Source: Flavobacteriales bacterium
GTDB taxonomy: Bacteria > Bacteroidota > Bacteroidia > Flavobacteriales_D > Crocinitomicaceae
DNA length: 10,704 nt
Direction: 5' to 3'
Assembly (NCBI GenBank): GCA_947458985.1
Contig: CANHBA010000068.1
Span: 1-10,704, forward strand
Shown here: piece by piece, positions 1-6,122 of the stretch
Position numbering within the stretch: the first letter of the stretch is position 1
Layout of the letters: each line of letters begins with the position of its first letter
The notes under the pieces: generated by a model
What the model saw: only the letters and a program-made list of their open reading frames with translations
Database searches by the model: none
Told to the model about the DNA's origin: nothing
Program-made: the position numbers and the translations under genes

Positions 1-2
1 AC

Positions 3-134
3 GGAGGCACTGCAACCTGGAACGGGCAAAACCTCAACGGAGAGAAAGTTCCAACTGGGGTTTATTTCTTCTGGACCGCCAACAATTACCAAGGTGGCGA
101 CCGCAAAGTAGCTAAAGTCCTCGTGATCCGCTGA
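3..134 (+). CDS. C-terminal end of an exported protein with FlgD-Ig/PorZ-like tail (5' partial)
   Basis: Only the last 43 residues are present, read in the third frame and ending at TGA 132-134; the gene begins outside the window. The residues include TWNGQNLNGEKVPTGVYFF and end in KVAKVLVIR. This pattern (TWNG, then N-G-x-x-V-P-x-G-V-Y, then a basic last strand) is that of FlgD-type Ig-like domains and of the C-termini of many T9SS-exported proteins, including PorZ, the surface protein of the T9SS attachment complex. The domain is a beta sandwich at the end of the protein, so the missing part would carry the function. PorZ is possible because PorZ proteins end in a similar domain, but 43 residues cannot prove it. 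The stop lies one base before the pnuC start, which suggests co-transcription. Confidence 0.7.
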   Translation, partial: GGTATWNGQNLNGEKVPTGVYFFWTANNYQGGDRKVAKVLVIR

Positions 135-135
135 T

Positions 136-738
136 ATGGTAGGCTTTGATTTCTTGAGTCCGCTTATTGAATTGCTCGCTGCCGTACTAGGTTTTGTCTA
201 CGTTTATCTCATTGCAACACACAAGTCGAGTGGCTGGATTTTCGGTATAGCTAGCGCTAGCTTTTACGCTATCTTTTTCTACCGCATGCAAACCTGGGGC
301 TTATTTAGCCAGCAAATTGCGTATATCATTTTAGGTTTTTATGGCTTGTTTACATGGTCAGATCAAAAAGAATCCTTGCCCATCCGAACCCTAGGCAAAT
401 CGATTTGGCTATGGATTTTAGGGTCTTTAATGTTGGGCCTTATGTTTTTTATCGTACAATGGTTCACAAAAGATGATGTACATGGTCATTTTTCATTCAC
501 AAGCCTTCCAAATTGGCGTTCTTTTTTAGACGCACAGTTTTTTGTATTTTCTTTATTGGCAACGTGGTTAACAACTAGAAAAATCTTAGAAAACTGGCAT
601 ATTTGGCTTGTCGTTAATGTGGTCGGAACGATCTGGTTTGCATATGAGCATTGGTGGTCTTCGTCTGTACTTTATTTGGCCTATCTTTTTTTAGCGATCA
701 ACGGACTCAAAAAATGGAAAAAAGCCATCTCCGCATAG
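136..738 (+). CDS. pnuC: PnuC-family nicotinamide riboside transporter
   Basis: A 200-residue integral inner-membrane protein of the PnuC family, which carries vitamins across the cytoplasmic membrane by facilitated diffusion. About seven hydrophobic helices are visible, roughly at residues 12-28, 34-49, 55-74, 89-110, 130-147, 156-174 and 177-191, matching the family's seven-helix fold and usual length. Family-like stretches include GWIFGIASASFYAIFFY (33-49) and the QQIAYIILGFYGLFTW segment, plus the aromatic-rich helix near EHWW (171-174). The C-terminus is basic (KKWKK), consistent with a cytoplasmic end. The PnuC family also contains thiamine (PnuT) and riboflavin importers. Here the overlapping downstream gene is a NadR-like ribosylnicotinamide kinase, which argues for nicotinamide riboside as substrate. 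The start follows the previous stop by one base, so no separate promoter or riboswitch fits between them. Confidence 0.9.
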   Translation: MVGFDFLSPLIELLAAVLGFVYVYLIATHKSSGWIFGIASASFYAIFFYRMQTWGLFSQQIAYIILGFYGLFTWSDQKESLPIRTLGKSIWLWILGSLMLGLMFFIVQWFTKDDVHGHFSFTSLPNWRSFLDAQFFVFSLLATWLTTRKILENWHIWLVVNVVGTIWFAYEHWWSSSVLYLAYLFLAINGLKKWKKAISA

Positions 739-1220
739 CGTTTACAGGTCCAGAGTCTAGTGGTAAAACGACCTTGGCTACTTGGTGTGCGCAGGAATTT
801 TCTCTAACCTATATTGATGAATTTGCAAGAATCCATTTAGCTCATCAATCAAGTTATATCCAAAAAGATTTGGATGTCATGGCCCAAAAACAGGTAGCGC
901 TTTGGCCCAAAAAGGGTTTTGTAGCCGACACCGAAATGCATGTTTTTCAGGTTTGGTCGCAGGTAAAATATGCTGAGGTAAGTCCTGTGATCAATGATCT
1001 TTTGCAGCAGCAGCATTTCGATCATTATTTTTTGTGCGCCCCAGACATCCCATGGGAGCCGGATCCGCTAAGGGAAAACCCTGATGATCGGCAGCAATTA
1101 TTTGAGTTCTACCTTGCTGCACTTCAGAAAAATGGACGAAGTTTTACCATTTTGTCGGGCCCGCTCGAAAAACGCCAAGAACTGATTAAAGTCAAGGTTT
1201 TAAGTTTATTGAATGCCTAA
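714..1220 (+). CDS. NadR-like P-loop kinase, probable ribosylnicotinamide kinase
   Basis: A 168-residue cytoplasmic P-loop ATPase resembling the kinase domain of NadR, which phosphorylates nicotinamide riboside to NMN. The Walker A motif GPESSGKTT lies at residues 12-20 right after the first beta strand (LRIAFT). Other family marks are the acidic ADTE at 71-74 followed by a VW pair at 80-81, and the segment DIPWEPDPLR (111-120), a NadR-like D-x-PW-x-x-D-x-LR pattern. It is a stand-alone kinase without the adenylyltransferase or DNA-binding domains of enterobacterial NadR. I chose ATG 714 because it puts the P-loop at the usual distance from the N-terminus; an upstream in-frame ATG at 651 would add 21 residues lying entirely inside pnuC. 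The overlap with pnuC is 25 bases, implying translational coupling. The substrate is inferred from family and neighbour. Confidence 0.86.
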   Translation: MEKSHLRIAFTGPESSGKTTLATWCAQEFSLTYIDEFARIHLAHQSSYIQKDLDVMAQKQVALWPKKGFVADTEMHVFQVWSQVKYAEVSPVINDLLQQQHFDHYFLCAPDIPWEPDPLRENPDDRQQLFEFYLAALQKNGRSFTILSGPLEKRQELIKVKVLSLLNA

Positions 1221-1225
1221 ATTTG
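1218..1225 (+). promoter_or_regulatory. TAnnTTTG-type -7 element before the SCO1 gene
   Basis: The bases TAAATTTG match the Bacteroidota -7 consensus TAnnTTTG, and the first three are also the stop codon of the kinase gene. The element ends four bases before the ATG at 1230. No TTG is found at the usual -33 distance, only a weak GTTT near 1197-1200, so a chance match is possible. If used, the transcript would have almost no 5' leader. Confidence 0.35.
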
Positions 1226-1229
1226 CTGC

Positions 1230-1898
1230 ATGAAACGCATTCTATTTTTAGTCCTACTTTTTTTGATTGTAGTGCCCATTGGCTACTATTTCTTAAGTGA
1301 TAAGAGTAAAATCAAGCCACTTCCCGTTATCAATCCGATCGATGTTCAGCAAGAGATGGTCGATCCTGAAATGCTTAGAATAGGTCGAGGCCATAAGGTG
1401 GGCTCTTTTCGTTTTGAAAACCAAGATGGCGCTTGGATTACCGACGCCGACATGAAAGGAAAAGTGAGTGTAGTGGAGTACTTTTTTACCACTTGCAAAA
1501 GCATTTGCCCCATCATGAATTCGCAAATGCAACGCATTCAACGCAAATATGCACAGCAAAACGATGTGCGTATTTTTAGTTTTACCGTAGACCCTGATAT
1601 CGACACCGTGGCTCAAATGAAGCGTTATGCCACAGCACATCAGGCTAAAGCTGGTCAGTGGCATTTTTTAACGGGTAAAAAGGCCGATTTATATGGTCTG
1701 GCCAGGCGTTCCTTCTTCGTGCTGAAGCCCGCCGAGGCCCAAAACCTAGGCGATGCCGGCAGCGACTTCATTCACACCAACAACTTTGTCCTAATCGATC
1801 GCCAAATGCGTATTCGCGGCTATTACGATGGCACCAATCCAAAAGAAGTGAGTCTGCTTCAAGCACATATAGCGCAACTGCTTGATGAACCACAATAA
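1230..1898 (+). CDS. SCO1/SenC-family copper chaperone, membrane-anchored
   Basis: A 222-residue protein of the SCO1/SenC/PrrC family, thioredoxin-fold proteins that deliver copper to the CuA site of cytochrome c oxidase or act as thiol-disulfide partners in that assembly. An N-terminal hydrophobic helix (residues 4-22) should anchor it in the inner membrane with the domain in the periplasm. The copper-binding CxxxC motif is present as Cys89-KSI-Cys93, and the third ligand is His182 in the DFIHTNNFVLID stretch. Other family marks are FSFTVDPDIDT (116-126) and WHFLTGKK (144-151). All three metal ligands are intact. The length is normal for bacterial SCO proteins with one anchor. No oxidase genes are nearby, so its partner enzyme is not shown here. 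It starts nine bases after the kinase gene and may be read through from it or from the weak promoter-like element just upstream. Confidence 0.92.
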   Translation: MKRILFLVLLFLIVVPIGYYFLSDKSKIKPLPVINPIDVQQEMVDPEMLRIGRGHKVGSFRFENQDGAWITDADMKGKVSVVEYFFTTCKSICPIMNSQMQRIQRKYAQQNDVRIFSFTVDPDIDTVAQMKRYATAHQAKAGQWHFLTGKKADLYGLARRSFFVLKPAEAQNLGDAGSDFIHTNNFVLIDRQMRIRGYYDGTNPKEVSLLQAHIAQLLDEPQ

Positions 1899-1915
1899 AG
1901 CATTTGCTTTTTACG

Positions 1916-1923
1916 TATCTTTG
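1916..1923 (+). promoter_or_regulatory. TAnnTTTG-type -7 element before the pseudouridine synthase gene
   Basis: The bases TATCTTTG match the Bacteroidota -7 consensus TAnnTTTG and lie seven bases before the ATG at 1931, in the 32-base gap between the SCO1 and pseudouridine synthase genes. A TTTG at 1903-1906 is only nine bases upstream, too close to be the -33 element, and nothing better is seen at the normal 17-23 base spacing. The -7 match is perfect, but with the -33 absent the call stays moderate. Confidence 0.5.
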
Positions 1924-1930
1924 TAGTCAA

Positions 1931-2785
1931 ATGAGACAACCAAAGAAAACAGGTGCAAAACCTAAAGCAACAGGTGCCAAAGATGCGCCAAAGGTAAGTG
2001 CCCGTGACAAGCGCAAATACATCGATTACAAAATCAAAGTCAAAAAAGGCGATCCACTTCCAAGTTTCCGCGAAGATGCCATCCGCCTTAATAAGTTTTT
2101 ATCCAATGCAGGTATATGTTCGCGCCGTGAGGCCGATGTCCTCATTGACACAGGCGTAGTTTCTATCAACGGCGTTATCGTTACAGAAATGGGCTATAAA
2201 GTGAAGCCCGGCGACGTCGTTCAATACGATGGCGAAACCATCACAACTGGCACCAAACGCTATGTTTTACTCAACAAACCGAAGGGCTATATTACTGCAA
2301 TTGACGACCCCCGAGGTCGTAAAACAGTCATGACCCTTGTGAGCAAAGCCTGTCGTGAGCAAATTTTCCCGGTAGGGCGCATGGAACGCGACACCACCGG
2401 CCTCATGCTCTTTACCAATGATGGCGACATGATGAAAAAACTCTTGCATCCGCGTTACCACGCCCGCAAACTTTACCATATCGAAACCAATAAATCCGTA
2501 GCCAAAGAAGACCTCGAAAAAATGACCCGTGGCCTCGACCTCGAAGATGGTCGTATGAAAGCTGAGGCAGCAAGTTTTGTAGAAGGCGGTGGCAGCAACG
2601 AAATTGGTGTTGAAATTCGTTCTGGTAAAAACCAAGTAGTGCGCCGCATGGTAGAAGCACTCGGTTACGAAGTCATCAAACTAGACCGCGTTGTTTATGC
2701 AGGCCTCACTAAAAAAGATTTACCACGCGGTTATTACCGTCACCTCACCGAACAAGAAATTGCTTTCCTAAAAATGTCAAAATGA
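1931..2785 (+). CDS. RsuA/RluB-family pseudouridine synthase with Glu at the catalytic Asp position
   Basis: A 284-residue cytoplasmic protein of the RsuA/RluB/RluE/RluF family, which isomerises specific uridines of rRNA to pseudouridine. A basic, low-complexity N-terminus (1-45) precedes an S4 RNA-binding domain (about 51-98, with IRLNKFLSNAGICSRREAD). The catalytic domain follows, with LLNKPKGY (113-120), then PVGRMERDTTGLMLFTNDGD (147-166), LHPRYHARKLY (172-182) and a closing segment with NQVVRRMVEALGYEVIKLDRV (234-254). In the family the essential residue is the Asp of the GRLD motif; here that position is Glu152 (codon 2384-2386), with an Asp two residues later. The start is ATG 1931; a longer reading from TTG 1904 would cover the promoter-like element. 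Which rRNA it modifies cannot be told. Its stop overlaps the next start (ATGA at 2782). Confidence 0.9.
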   Translation: MRQPKKTGAKPKATGAKDAPKVSARDKRKYIDYKIKVKKGDPLPSFREDAIRLNKFLSNAGICSRREADVLIDTGVVSINGVIVTEMGYKVKPGDVVQYDGETITTGTKRYVLLNKPKGYITAIDDPRGRKTVMTLVSKACREQIFPVGRMERDTTGLMLFTNDGDMMKKLLHPRYHARKLYHIETNKSVAKEDLEKMTRGLDLEDGRMKAEAASFVEGGGSNEIGVEIRSGKNQVVRRMVEALGYEVIKLDRVVYAGLTKKDLPRGYYRHLTEQEIAFLKMSK

Positions 2786-3498
2786 AAAAATGGGTTTTCT
2801 TCGGCTTGTTAGTGCTTGGCGCCACCCTCACCGGCTGGTATGTCAAGAGATATATTTCAGATGAAACCCTGACTTACACAAGTAAAAACCCAAACGCAGC
2901 TTATTTTTATCCACTTGATACAATTCCAAAAATTTACCATTACCGCGATATTGCAAATGGTTTAGACGAGGAGTTTCATCGCATTTATACGGTTGAAGAC
3001 GCCGTTGGACCGCACCTCATTGTGGAAGTATACGCACCAGATGGCCGTTTGCGCGAAGCCATCAATTACAACATCGACTCTTTAGTAGTTCAGGATCACA
3101 TGGTCGTCAATCGGGTTCAAAGCAAAGAAAAAACCGTGCTCTATAAAAACCAACTCTTCCCTTTTGATCTTCAAAAAGAAACCTGGTTTGCCTCTAAGTT
3201 TAGCGGAGTAGTAGACTCCACCGTGCTTTTGCACGAGGTTTTTAGAAAGTTTCAAAACCGAAAACAAACGGTTTTCCTAGGAAAAACAAAGGCAGAAGCA
3301 CTTTTTTTCCAAGACAAAATCAGAAGGACAGTACTCAATCCATTTACACGCACGGAGAAAGAAGTAACAGGTCTTCAAACAACCGTTTTTGCAAAAGGCT
3401 ATGGTTTAGTAGCTTGGTACAGTCGTAACAAAACCATTCACTACCGTTTGGAACGTGTTCTAACGCAAAAGGAGTGGGTTAAAATTATATCACAATGA
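2782..3498 (+). CDS. Unrecognised protein with one N-terminal membrane anchor or signal
   Basis: I do not recognise the family. The 238-residue product begins with two lysines and a hydrophobic stretch (residues 4-20, WVFFGLLVLGATLTGWY), which would act as an uncleaved inner-membrane anchor or signal sequence; there is no lipobox cysteine. The rest is soluble, moderately basic and rich in aromatic and beta-forming residues. The stretch HLIVEVYAPDGRLREAINYN (78-97) looks like a beta hairpin, but no catalytic motif is visible. There are no cysteines. It sits between a pseudouridine synthase gene and an outer-membrane barrel gene, overlapping both by four bases (ATGA at 2782 and at 3495), so all three are probably translated as a coupled unit. 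An envelope role with the downstream barrel is an inference from position only. Confidence 0.8.
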   Translation: MKKWVFFGLLVLGATLTGWYVKRYISDETLTYTSKNPNAAYFYPLDTIPKIYHYRDIANGLDEEFHRIYTVEDAVGPHLIVEVYAPDGRLREAINYNIDSLVVQDHMVVNRVQSKEKTVLYKNQLFPFDLQKETWFASKFSGVVDSTVLLHEVFRKFQNRKQTVFLGKTKAEALFFQDKIRRTVLNPFTRTEKEVTGLQTTVFAKGYGLVAWYSRNKTIHYRLERVLTQKEWVKIISQ

Positions 3499-4361
3499 AA
3501 AAGGTAATTTTCATGTTGTTGCTTTGCGTTATCGGAACACAAGCACAAGCTCAGTTCAAGCCGCAAAAAAAATCAACGGCAGCAGGAACTATATTTGCTT
3601 ATTGGGGCTACAACCGCAGTATCTACACGCCAAGTACCATCCGTTTTATTGGGCCTGGCTATGACTTCAAACTCAAAGGCGTTGAAGCTGTAGATCGTCC
3701 ATCTACGGACATCAACGAATACATCAATTTCAATACTTTTACGGTTCCGCAGTTCGATGTGCGCATCGGTTACAACTTCAAGCGCAATTGGGCAGTTTCC
3801 TTGGGTTACGAACACATGAAATACGTCATGAAACACGGTCCCACCTATTATTTAAGTGGAACCATTAGCCCAGGCATAGACCAAGCTACAGGTTGGTCGG
3901 GTACCTACAGCGGCGATTCTGTTGTCACTAGTGAAAACACCTTTCATTACGAAAACACAAACGGACTCAACTACATCAATGTACAGTTGACCAACGTATT
4001 CAAGATTTACCAAACCGAAAAAGGCAACTTTGCGCTTACCACCCTGATGGGTGTAGGAGCCGGCCCAATTCTTTCCTACAATGATTTTACTTTTGCAGGT
4101 GAAAAATCCATGGAAACCATCTCACTTTCTGGGCTCGGCGCTTCTGGTCACTTTGGTCTACGTGCCGAATTTTTCAAGCACTTATTTGTGGCAGCCAACA
4201 TTCAGGGTGGCTTTATGGGTCAATTCCGTGTCAAAACACGCCCCAATGATTACGACTCCAATGCCAAACAAGCATTCTTGTACGGCCAGCGCGATATCGT
4301 TGTAGGCGCGTTGTTTTATCTCAAGCAATCCGATAAGTGTAATACCTGTCCAAATTGGTAA
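3495..4361 (+). CDS. Outer-membrane beta-barrel family protein
   Basis: A 288-residue exported protein. The signal peptide is clear: MKK, a hydrophobic core (4-13), then TQAQAQ with likely cleavage before or after Gln20. The mature part alternates hydrophobic and polar residues in strands separated by loops, for example FDVRIGYNFKRNWAVSLGYE (92-111), YINVQLTNVFKIY, FALTTLMGVGAGPILSYN, SGHFGLRAEFFKHLFVAANI and DIVVGALFYL near the end. This is the pattern of small outer-membrane barrels common in Bacteroidota. Long loops around 115-150 should face outward. After the last strand comes a short tail with two cysteines (Cys282 and Cys285, in KCNTCPNW), which is unusual for a barrel end. Substrate or function is not evident. 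It overlaps the upstream anchored protein by four bases and ends one base before the peptidyl-tRNA hydrolase gene. Confidence 0.8.
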   Translation: MKKVIFMLLLCVIGTQAQAQFKPQKKSTAAGTIFAYWGYNRSIYTPSTIRFIGPGYDFKLKGVEAVDRPSTDINEYINFNTFTVPQFDVRIGYNFKRNWAVSLGYEHMKYVMKHGPTYYLSGTISPGIDQATGWSGTYSGDSVVTSENTFHYENTNGLNYINVQLTNVFKIYQTEKGNFALTTLMGVGAGPILSYNDFTFAGEKSMETISLSGLGASGHFGLRAEFFKHLFVAANIQGGFMGQFRVKTRPNDYDSNAKQAFLYGQRDIVVGALFYLKQSDKCNTCPNW

Positions 4362-4362
4362 A

Positions 4363-4926
4363 ATGAAATACCTGATTGTCGGTTTAGGAAACCCAGGTTC
4401 TGAATACGTCCAGACCCGTCATAACATCGGATTTAAAGTGCTAGATGAATTGGCTGCAGATCTCTCCGCCAGCTTTTCATTAGACAAGGCTGCTTTTCGC
4501 GCAGAAGCTAAATATAAGGGCCGGCAGCTCATATTGATCAAGCCCATTACTTTTATGAATTTATCGGGCAAAGCAGTAAACTACTGGTTGCAAACAGAAA
4601 AAATCCCCATTCAAAATTTATTAGTCATTACCGATGACATCGCTTTGCCGTTTGGCACTTTGCGCATGAAAGGCAAGGGGAGCGACGGCGGCCACAACGG
4701 CCTCAAAGACATTCAAGCACTGCTAAAAACACAAGAATACGCCCGCTTGCGCTTCGGCGTTGGCTCAGATTTTGCAAAAGGGCGCCAAGCAGATTACGTC
4801 TTGGGCGAATGGAAGTCCGAAGAACAATTAGCCTTGCCCGAGCGCTTGCAAACTGCAGCTTCAGCTGCCAAAAGTTTTGTATTTGACGGCTTACCAATGG
4901 CCATGACCAACTGGAACAATAAGTAG
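4363..4926 (+). CDS. pth: Peptidyl-tRNA hydrolase
   Basis: A 187-residue cytoplasmic enzyme of the bacterial Pth family, which cleaves the ester bond of peptidyl-tRNAs released from stalled ribosomes and recycles the tRNA. All the key residues are visible: Asn10 in GLGNPG, the catalytic His20 in TRHNIGF, Asn66 in KPITFMNLSG, Asp91 at the end of the LLVITDD strand, and Asn112 in the SDGGHNGLKD loop. The length matches the family norm (about 185-195). The start at ATG 4363 places the first beta strand (YLIVGLGN) right at the N-terminus, as usual. It is the last gene of the run beginning with the pseudouridine synthase and is followed by a probable terminator. The link between rRNA modification, tRNA recycling and two envelope proteins in one run looks like shared transcription rather than one pathway. 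Confidence 0.97.
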   Translation: MKYLIVGLGNPGSEYVQTRHNIGFKVLDELAADLSASFSLDKAAFRAEAKYKGRQLILIKPITFMNLSGKAVNYWLQTEKIPIQNLLVITDDIALPFGTLRMKGKGSDGGHNGLKDIQALLKTQEYARLRFGVGSDFAKGRQADYVLGEWKSEEQLALPERLQTAASAAKSFVFDGLPMAMTNWNNK

Positions 4927-4939
4927 GAACAGCCACGTT

Positions 4940-4965
4940 AAGCTATTGTTAACTAGCTTTTTTTT
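4940..4965 (+). terminator. Probable intrinsic terminator after pth
   Basis: A six-base inverted repeat, AAGCTA (4940-4945) and TAGCTT (4954-4959), flanks an eight-base loop and is followed by an unbroken T run to 4965. An alternative five-base stem, GTTAA (4937-4941) with TTAAC (4949-4953), overlaps it. The stem is short and has only two G-C pairs, so termination may be partial. It lies 14 bases after the pth stop, where a terminator for the upstream run would be expected. Confidence 0.55.
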
Positions 4966-4975
4966 CTTACCTTTC
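4946..4975 (+). promoter_or_regulatory. Bacteroidota-type promoter for the T9SS cargo/kelch operon
   Basis: TTG at 4946-4948, a 19-base spacer and TACCTTTC at 4968-4975 match the Bacteroidota housekeeping promoter pattern (TTG, 17-23 bases, TAnnTTTG) except for the last base. The start codon at 4992 is 16 bases after the -7 element, so the leader would be short. The -33 TTG falls inside the loop of the preceding terminator hairpin, so the two signals share bases. I saw no other promoter-like match at the junctions down to 10021, which agrees with a single operon. Confidence 0.55.
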
Positions 4976-4991
4976 GTCAAACTACTAGCTA

Positions 4992-6122
4992 ATGAAACAC
5001 AGTTACTTACTGCTATTTTTGCTGTTTCAAATTTCACTTTTTGCACAGTATTGCACCAATGTAGGCCCCACTAGCACCATAGATTCCAATGTGGAAAGCG
5101 TTGTTTTAAGTGGTGTTGTTGGCAATATTAATTACGCAGGTTGCCCCGGCGTAGTTGGCTTGCATGACCTCACTCAAAGCGTGAATGTTTCACTGAATGC
5201 GGGTGGTACATATTCCATTTCAATAAAATTTGGAACTTGCGGTGGTAATTACGCTGGCGCAGGAGAGGCCTGGATCGATTTTGATCAGAACGGAAACTTT
5301 GATACTTATGAAAGCCTAGGCACTTGGGTGGGTACGCCGCCCGCACCGGTTCAAAATTGGTCATTTACAGTGCCTCCTAATTCGGTGAATGGCCTTACCC
5401 GTTTAAGAGTGATGCAAAGAGAGCAGGGGACTATTCCTTTGAATCCTTGCGGCACCTATCAATGGGGATCCGTCACCGATTTTGGCATTACACTCACCAA
5501 CGGACTTAACTGTACAGGTTATCCTGGAGACGACCAAAACGATGCTATAATTGTTGGCGCTTTACCTTACACAGACACGCGTTCAACAGAAGTGTGTTAT
5601 TCAAATCAAAATTACGTGTATCCGTCGCCAGATATCTATTATTATTTTGAACCGAATCCTTTGCTTGCTGAGGTACAGGTTTCCTTGTGCGGCGCCAATT
5701 TTGATACTTTTTTAAGTGTTGTAGACATGAACGGAAATGTTGTTGCCTACAACGACGATTCAGAGGATTGCGCGCCACAATCTGCGCTTTCTTTTGATGC
5801 AACGGCACTTGGGCCACTGCACATTATCGTAGAAGGCTGGGGTGCATTTAGCGGCGATTACACTTTACAGATCTCTGCAAGTTATGTTGGGCTTAATGAC
5901 ACCGAGGCAGCCGCGTTTAATGCGTATCCGAATCCAAGTCAGGGTAGGTTACACCTCACGCCAAATACAGGAGCGTATCAACTATTGAATATGAATGGGC
6001 AATTGCTCCAGCAAATCGATACCGAAAGTGAGTCTATTTTCGAGATGCATAATTTAGAGTCAGGGGTTTACTTACTCAAGAACCTAGCGTCTGGTCAGGT
6101 TCAAAAATGGCAAAAAATATGA
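4992..6122 (+). CDS. Exported T9SS-type cargo protein with GEVED-like and PPC-like domains
   Basis: A 376-residue secreted protein. The signal peptide is residues 1-19 (hydrophobic LLLFLLFQISLF, cleavage near FAQ). Residues about 20-170 resemble the GEVED domain found in Bacteroidota surface proteins, with the acidic WIDFDQNGNFD (94-104) and LRVM (138-141), but the name-giving GEVEDY ending is degenerate (WGSVTDFGITL, 158-168). Residues about 172-297 resemble a PPC-type beta-sandwich: SLCGANFDTFLSVVDMNGNV (231-250), YNDDSEDC and IIVEGWGAFSGDYTLQIS (278-295). From about 308 a T9SS type A sorting domain follows (AYPNPSQGRLHL, MNGQLL, LESGVYLL). Cysteines are frequent in the outer domains and could form disulfides. 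No protease or glycosidase catalytic domain is seen, so a binding or structural surface role is likely. The stop overlaps the next start (ATGA at 6119). Confidence 0.85.
   Translation: MKHSYLLLFLLFQISLFAQYCTNVGPTSTIDSNVESVVLSGVVGNINYAGCPGVVGLHDLTQSVNVSLNAGGTYSISIKFGTCGGNYAGAGEAWIDFDQNGNFDTYESLGTWVGTPPAPVQNWSFTVPPNSVNGLTRLRVMQREQGTIPLNPCGTYQWGSVTDFGITLTNGLNCTGYPGDDQNDAIIVGALPYTDTRSTEVCYSNQNYVYPSPDIYYYFEPNPLLAEVQVSLCGANFDTFLSVVDMNGNVVAYNDDSEDCAPQSALSFDATALGPLHIIVEGWGAFSGDYTLQISASYVGLNDTEAAAFNAYPNPSQGRLHLTPNTGAYQLLNMNGQLLQQIDTESESIFEMHNLESGVYLLKNLASGQVQKWQKI

Noticed and set aside
100..136. Riboswitch (for example TPP) before pnuC
   Set aside because: Only one base separates the preceding stop from the pnuC start, so no leader structure fits.
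651..713. Longer kinase start at ATG 651 (21 extra residues)
   Set aside because: The extra residues lie entirely inside pnuC in another frame, and the P-loop would be unusually far from the N-terminus; ATG 714 fits the family.
1903..1906. TTTG as -33 element paired with 1916-1923
   Set aside because: The nine-base spacing is far below the 17-23 bases of Bacteroidota promoters.
1904..1930. TTG start extending the pseudouridine synthase by nine residues
   Set aside because: It would cover the TATCTTTG promoter-like element, and the ATG at 1931 gives a natural basic N-terminus.
2267..2660. Minus-strand open frames opposite the pseudouridine synthase gene
   Set aside because: No family resemblance and full overlap with a conserved coding region.
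6107..6118. ATG 6107 as start of the first kelch gene
   Set aside because: ATG 6119 forms the same ATGA overlap as the other kelch genes and gives a signal peptide starting M-R like the next paralog; 6107 cannot be fully excluded.
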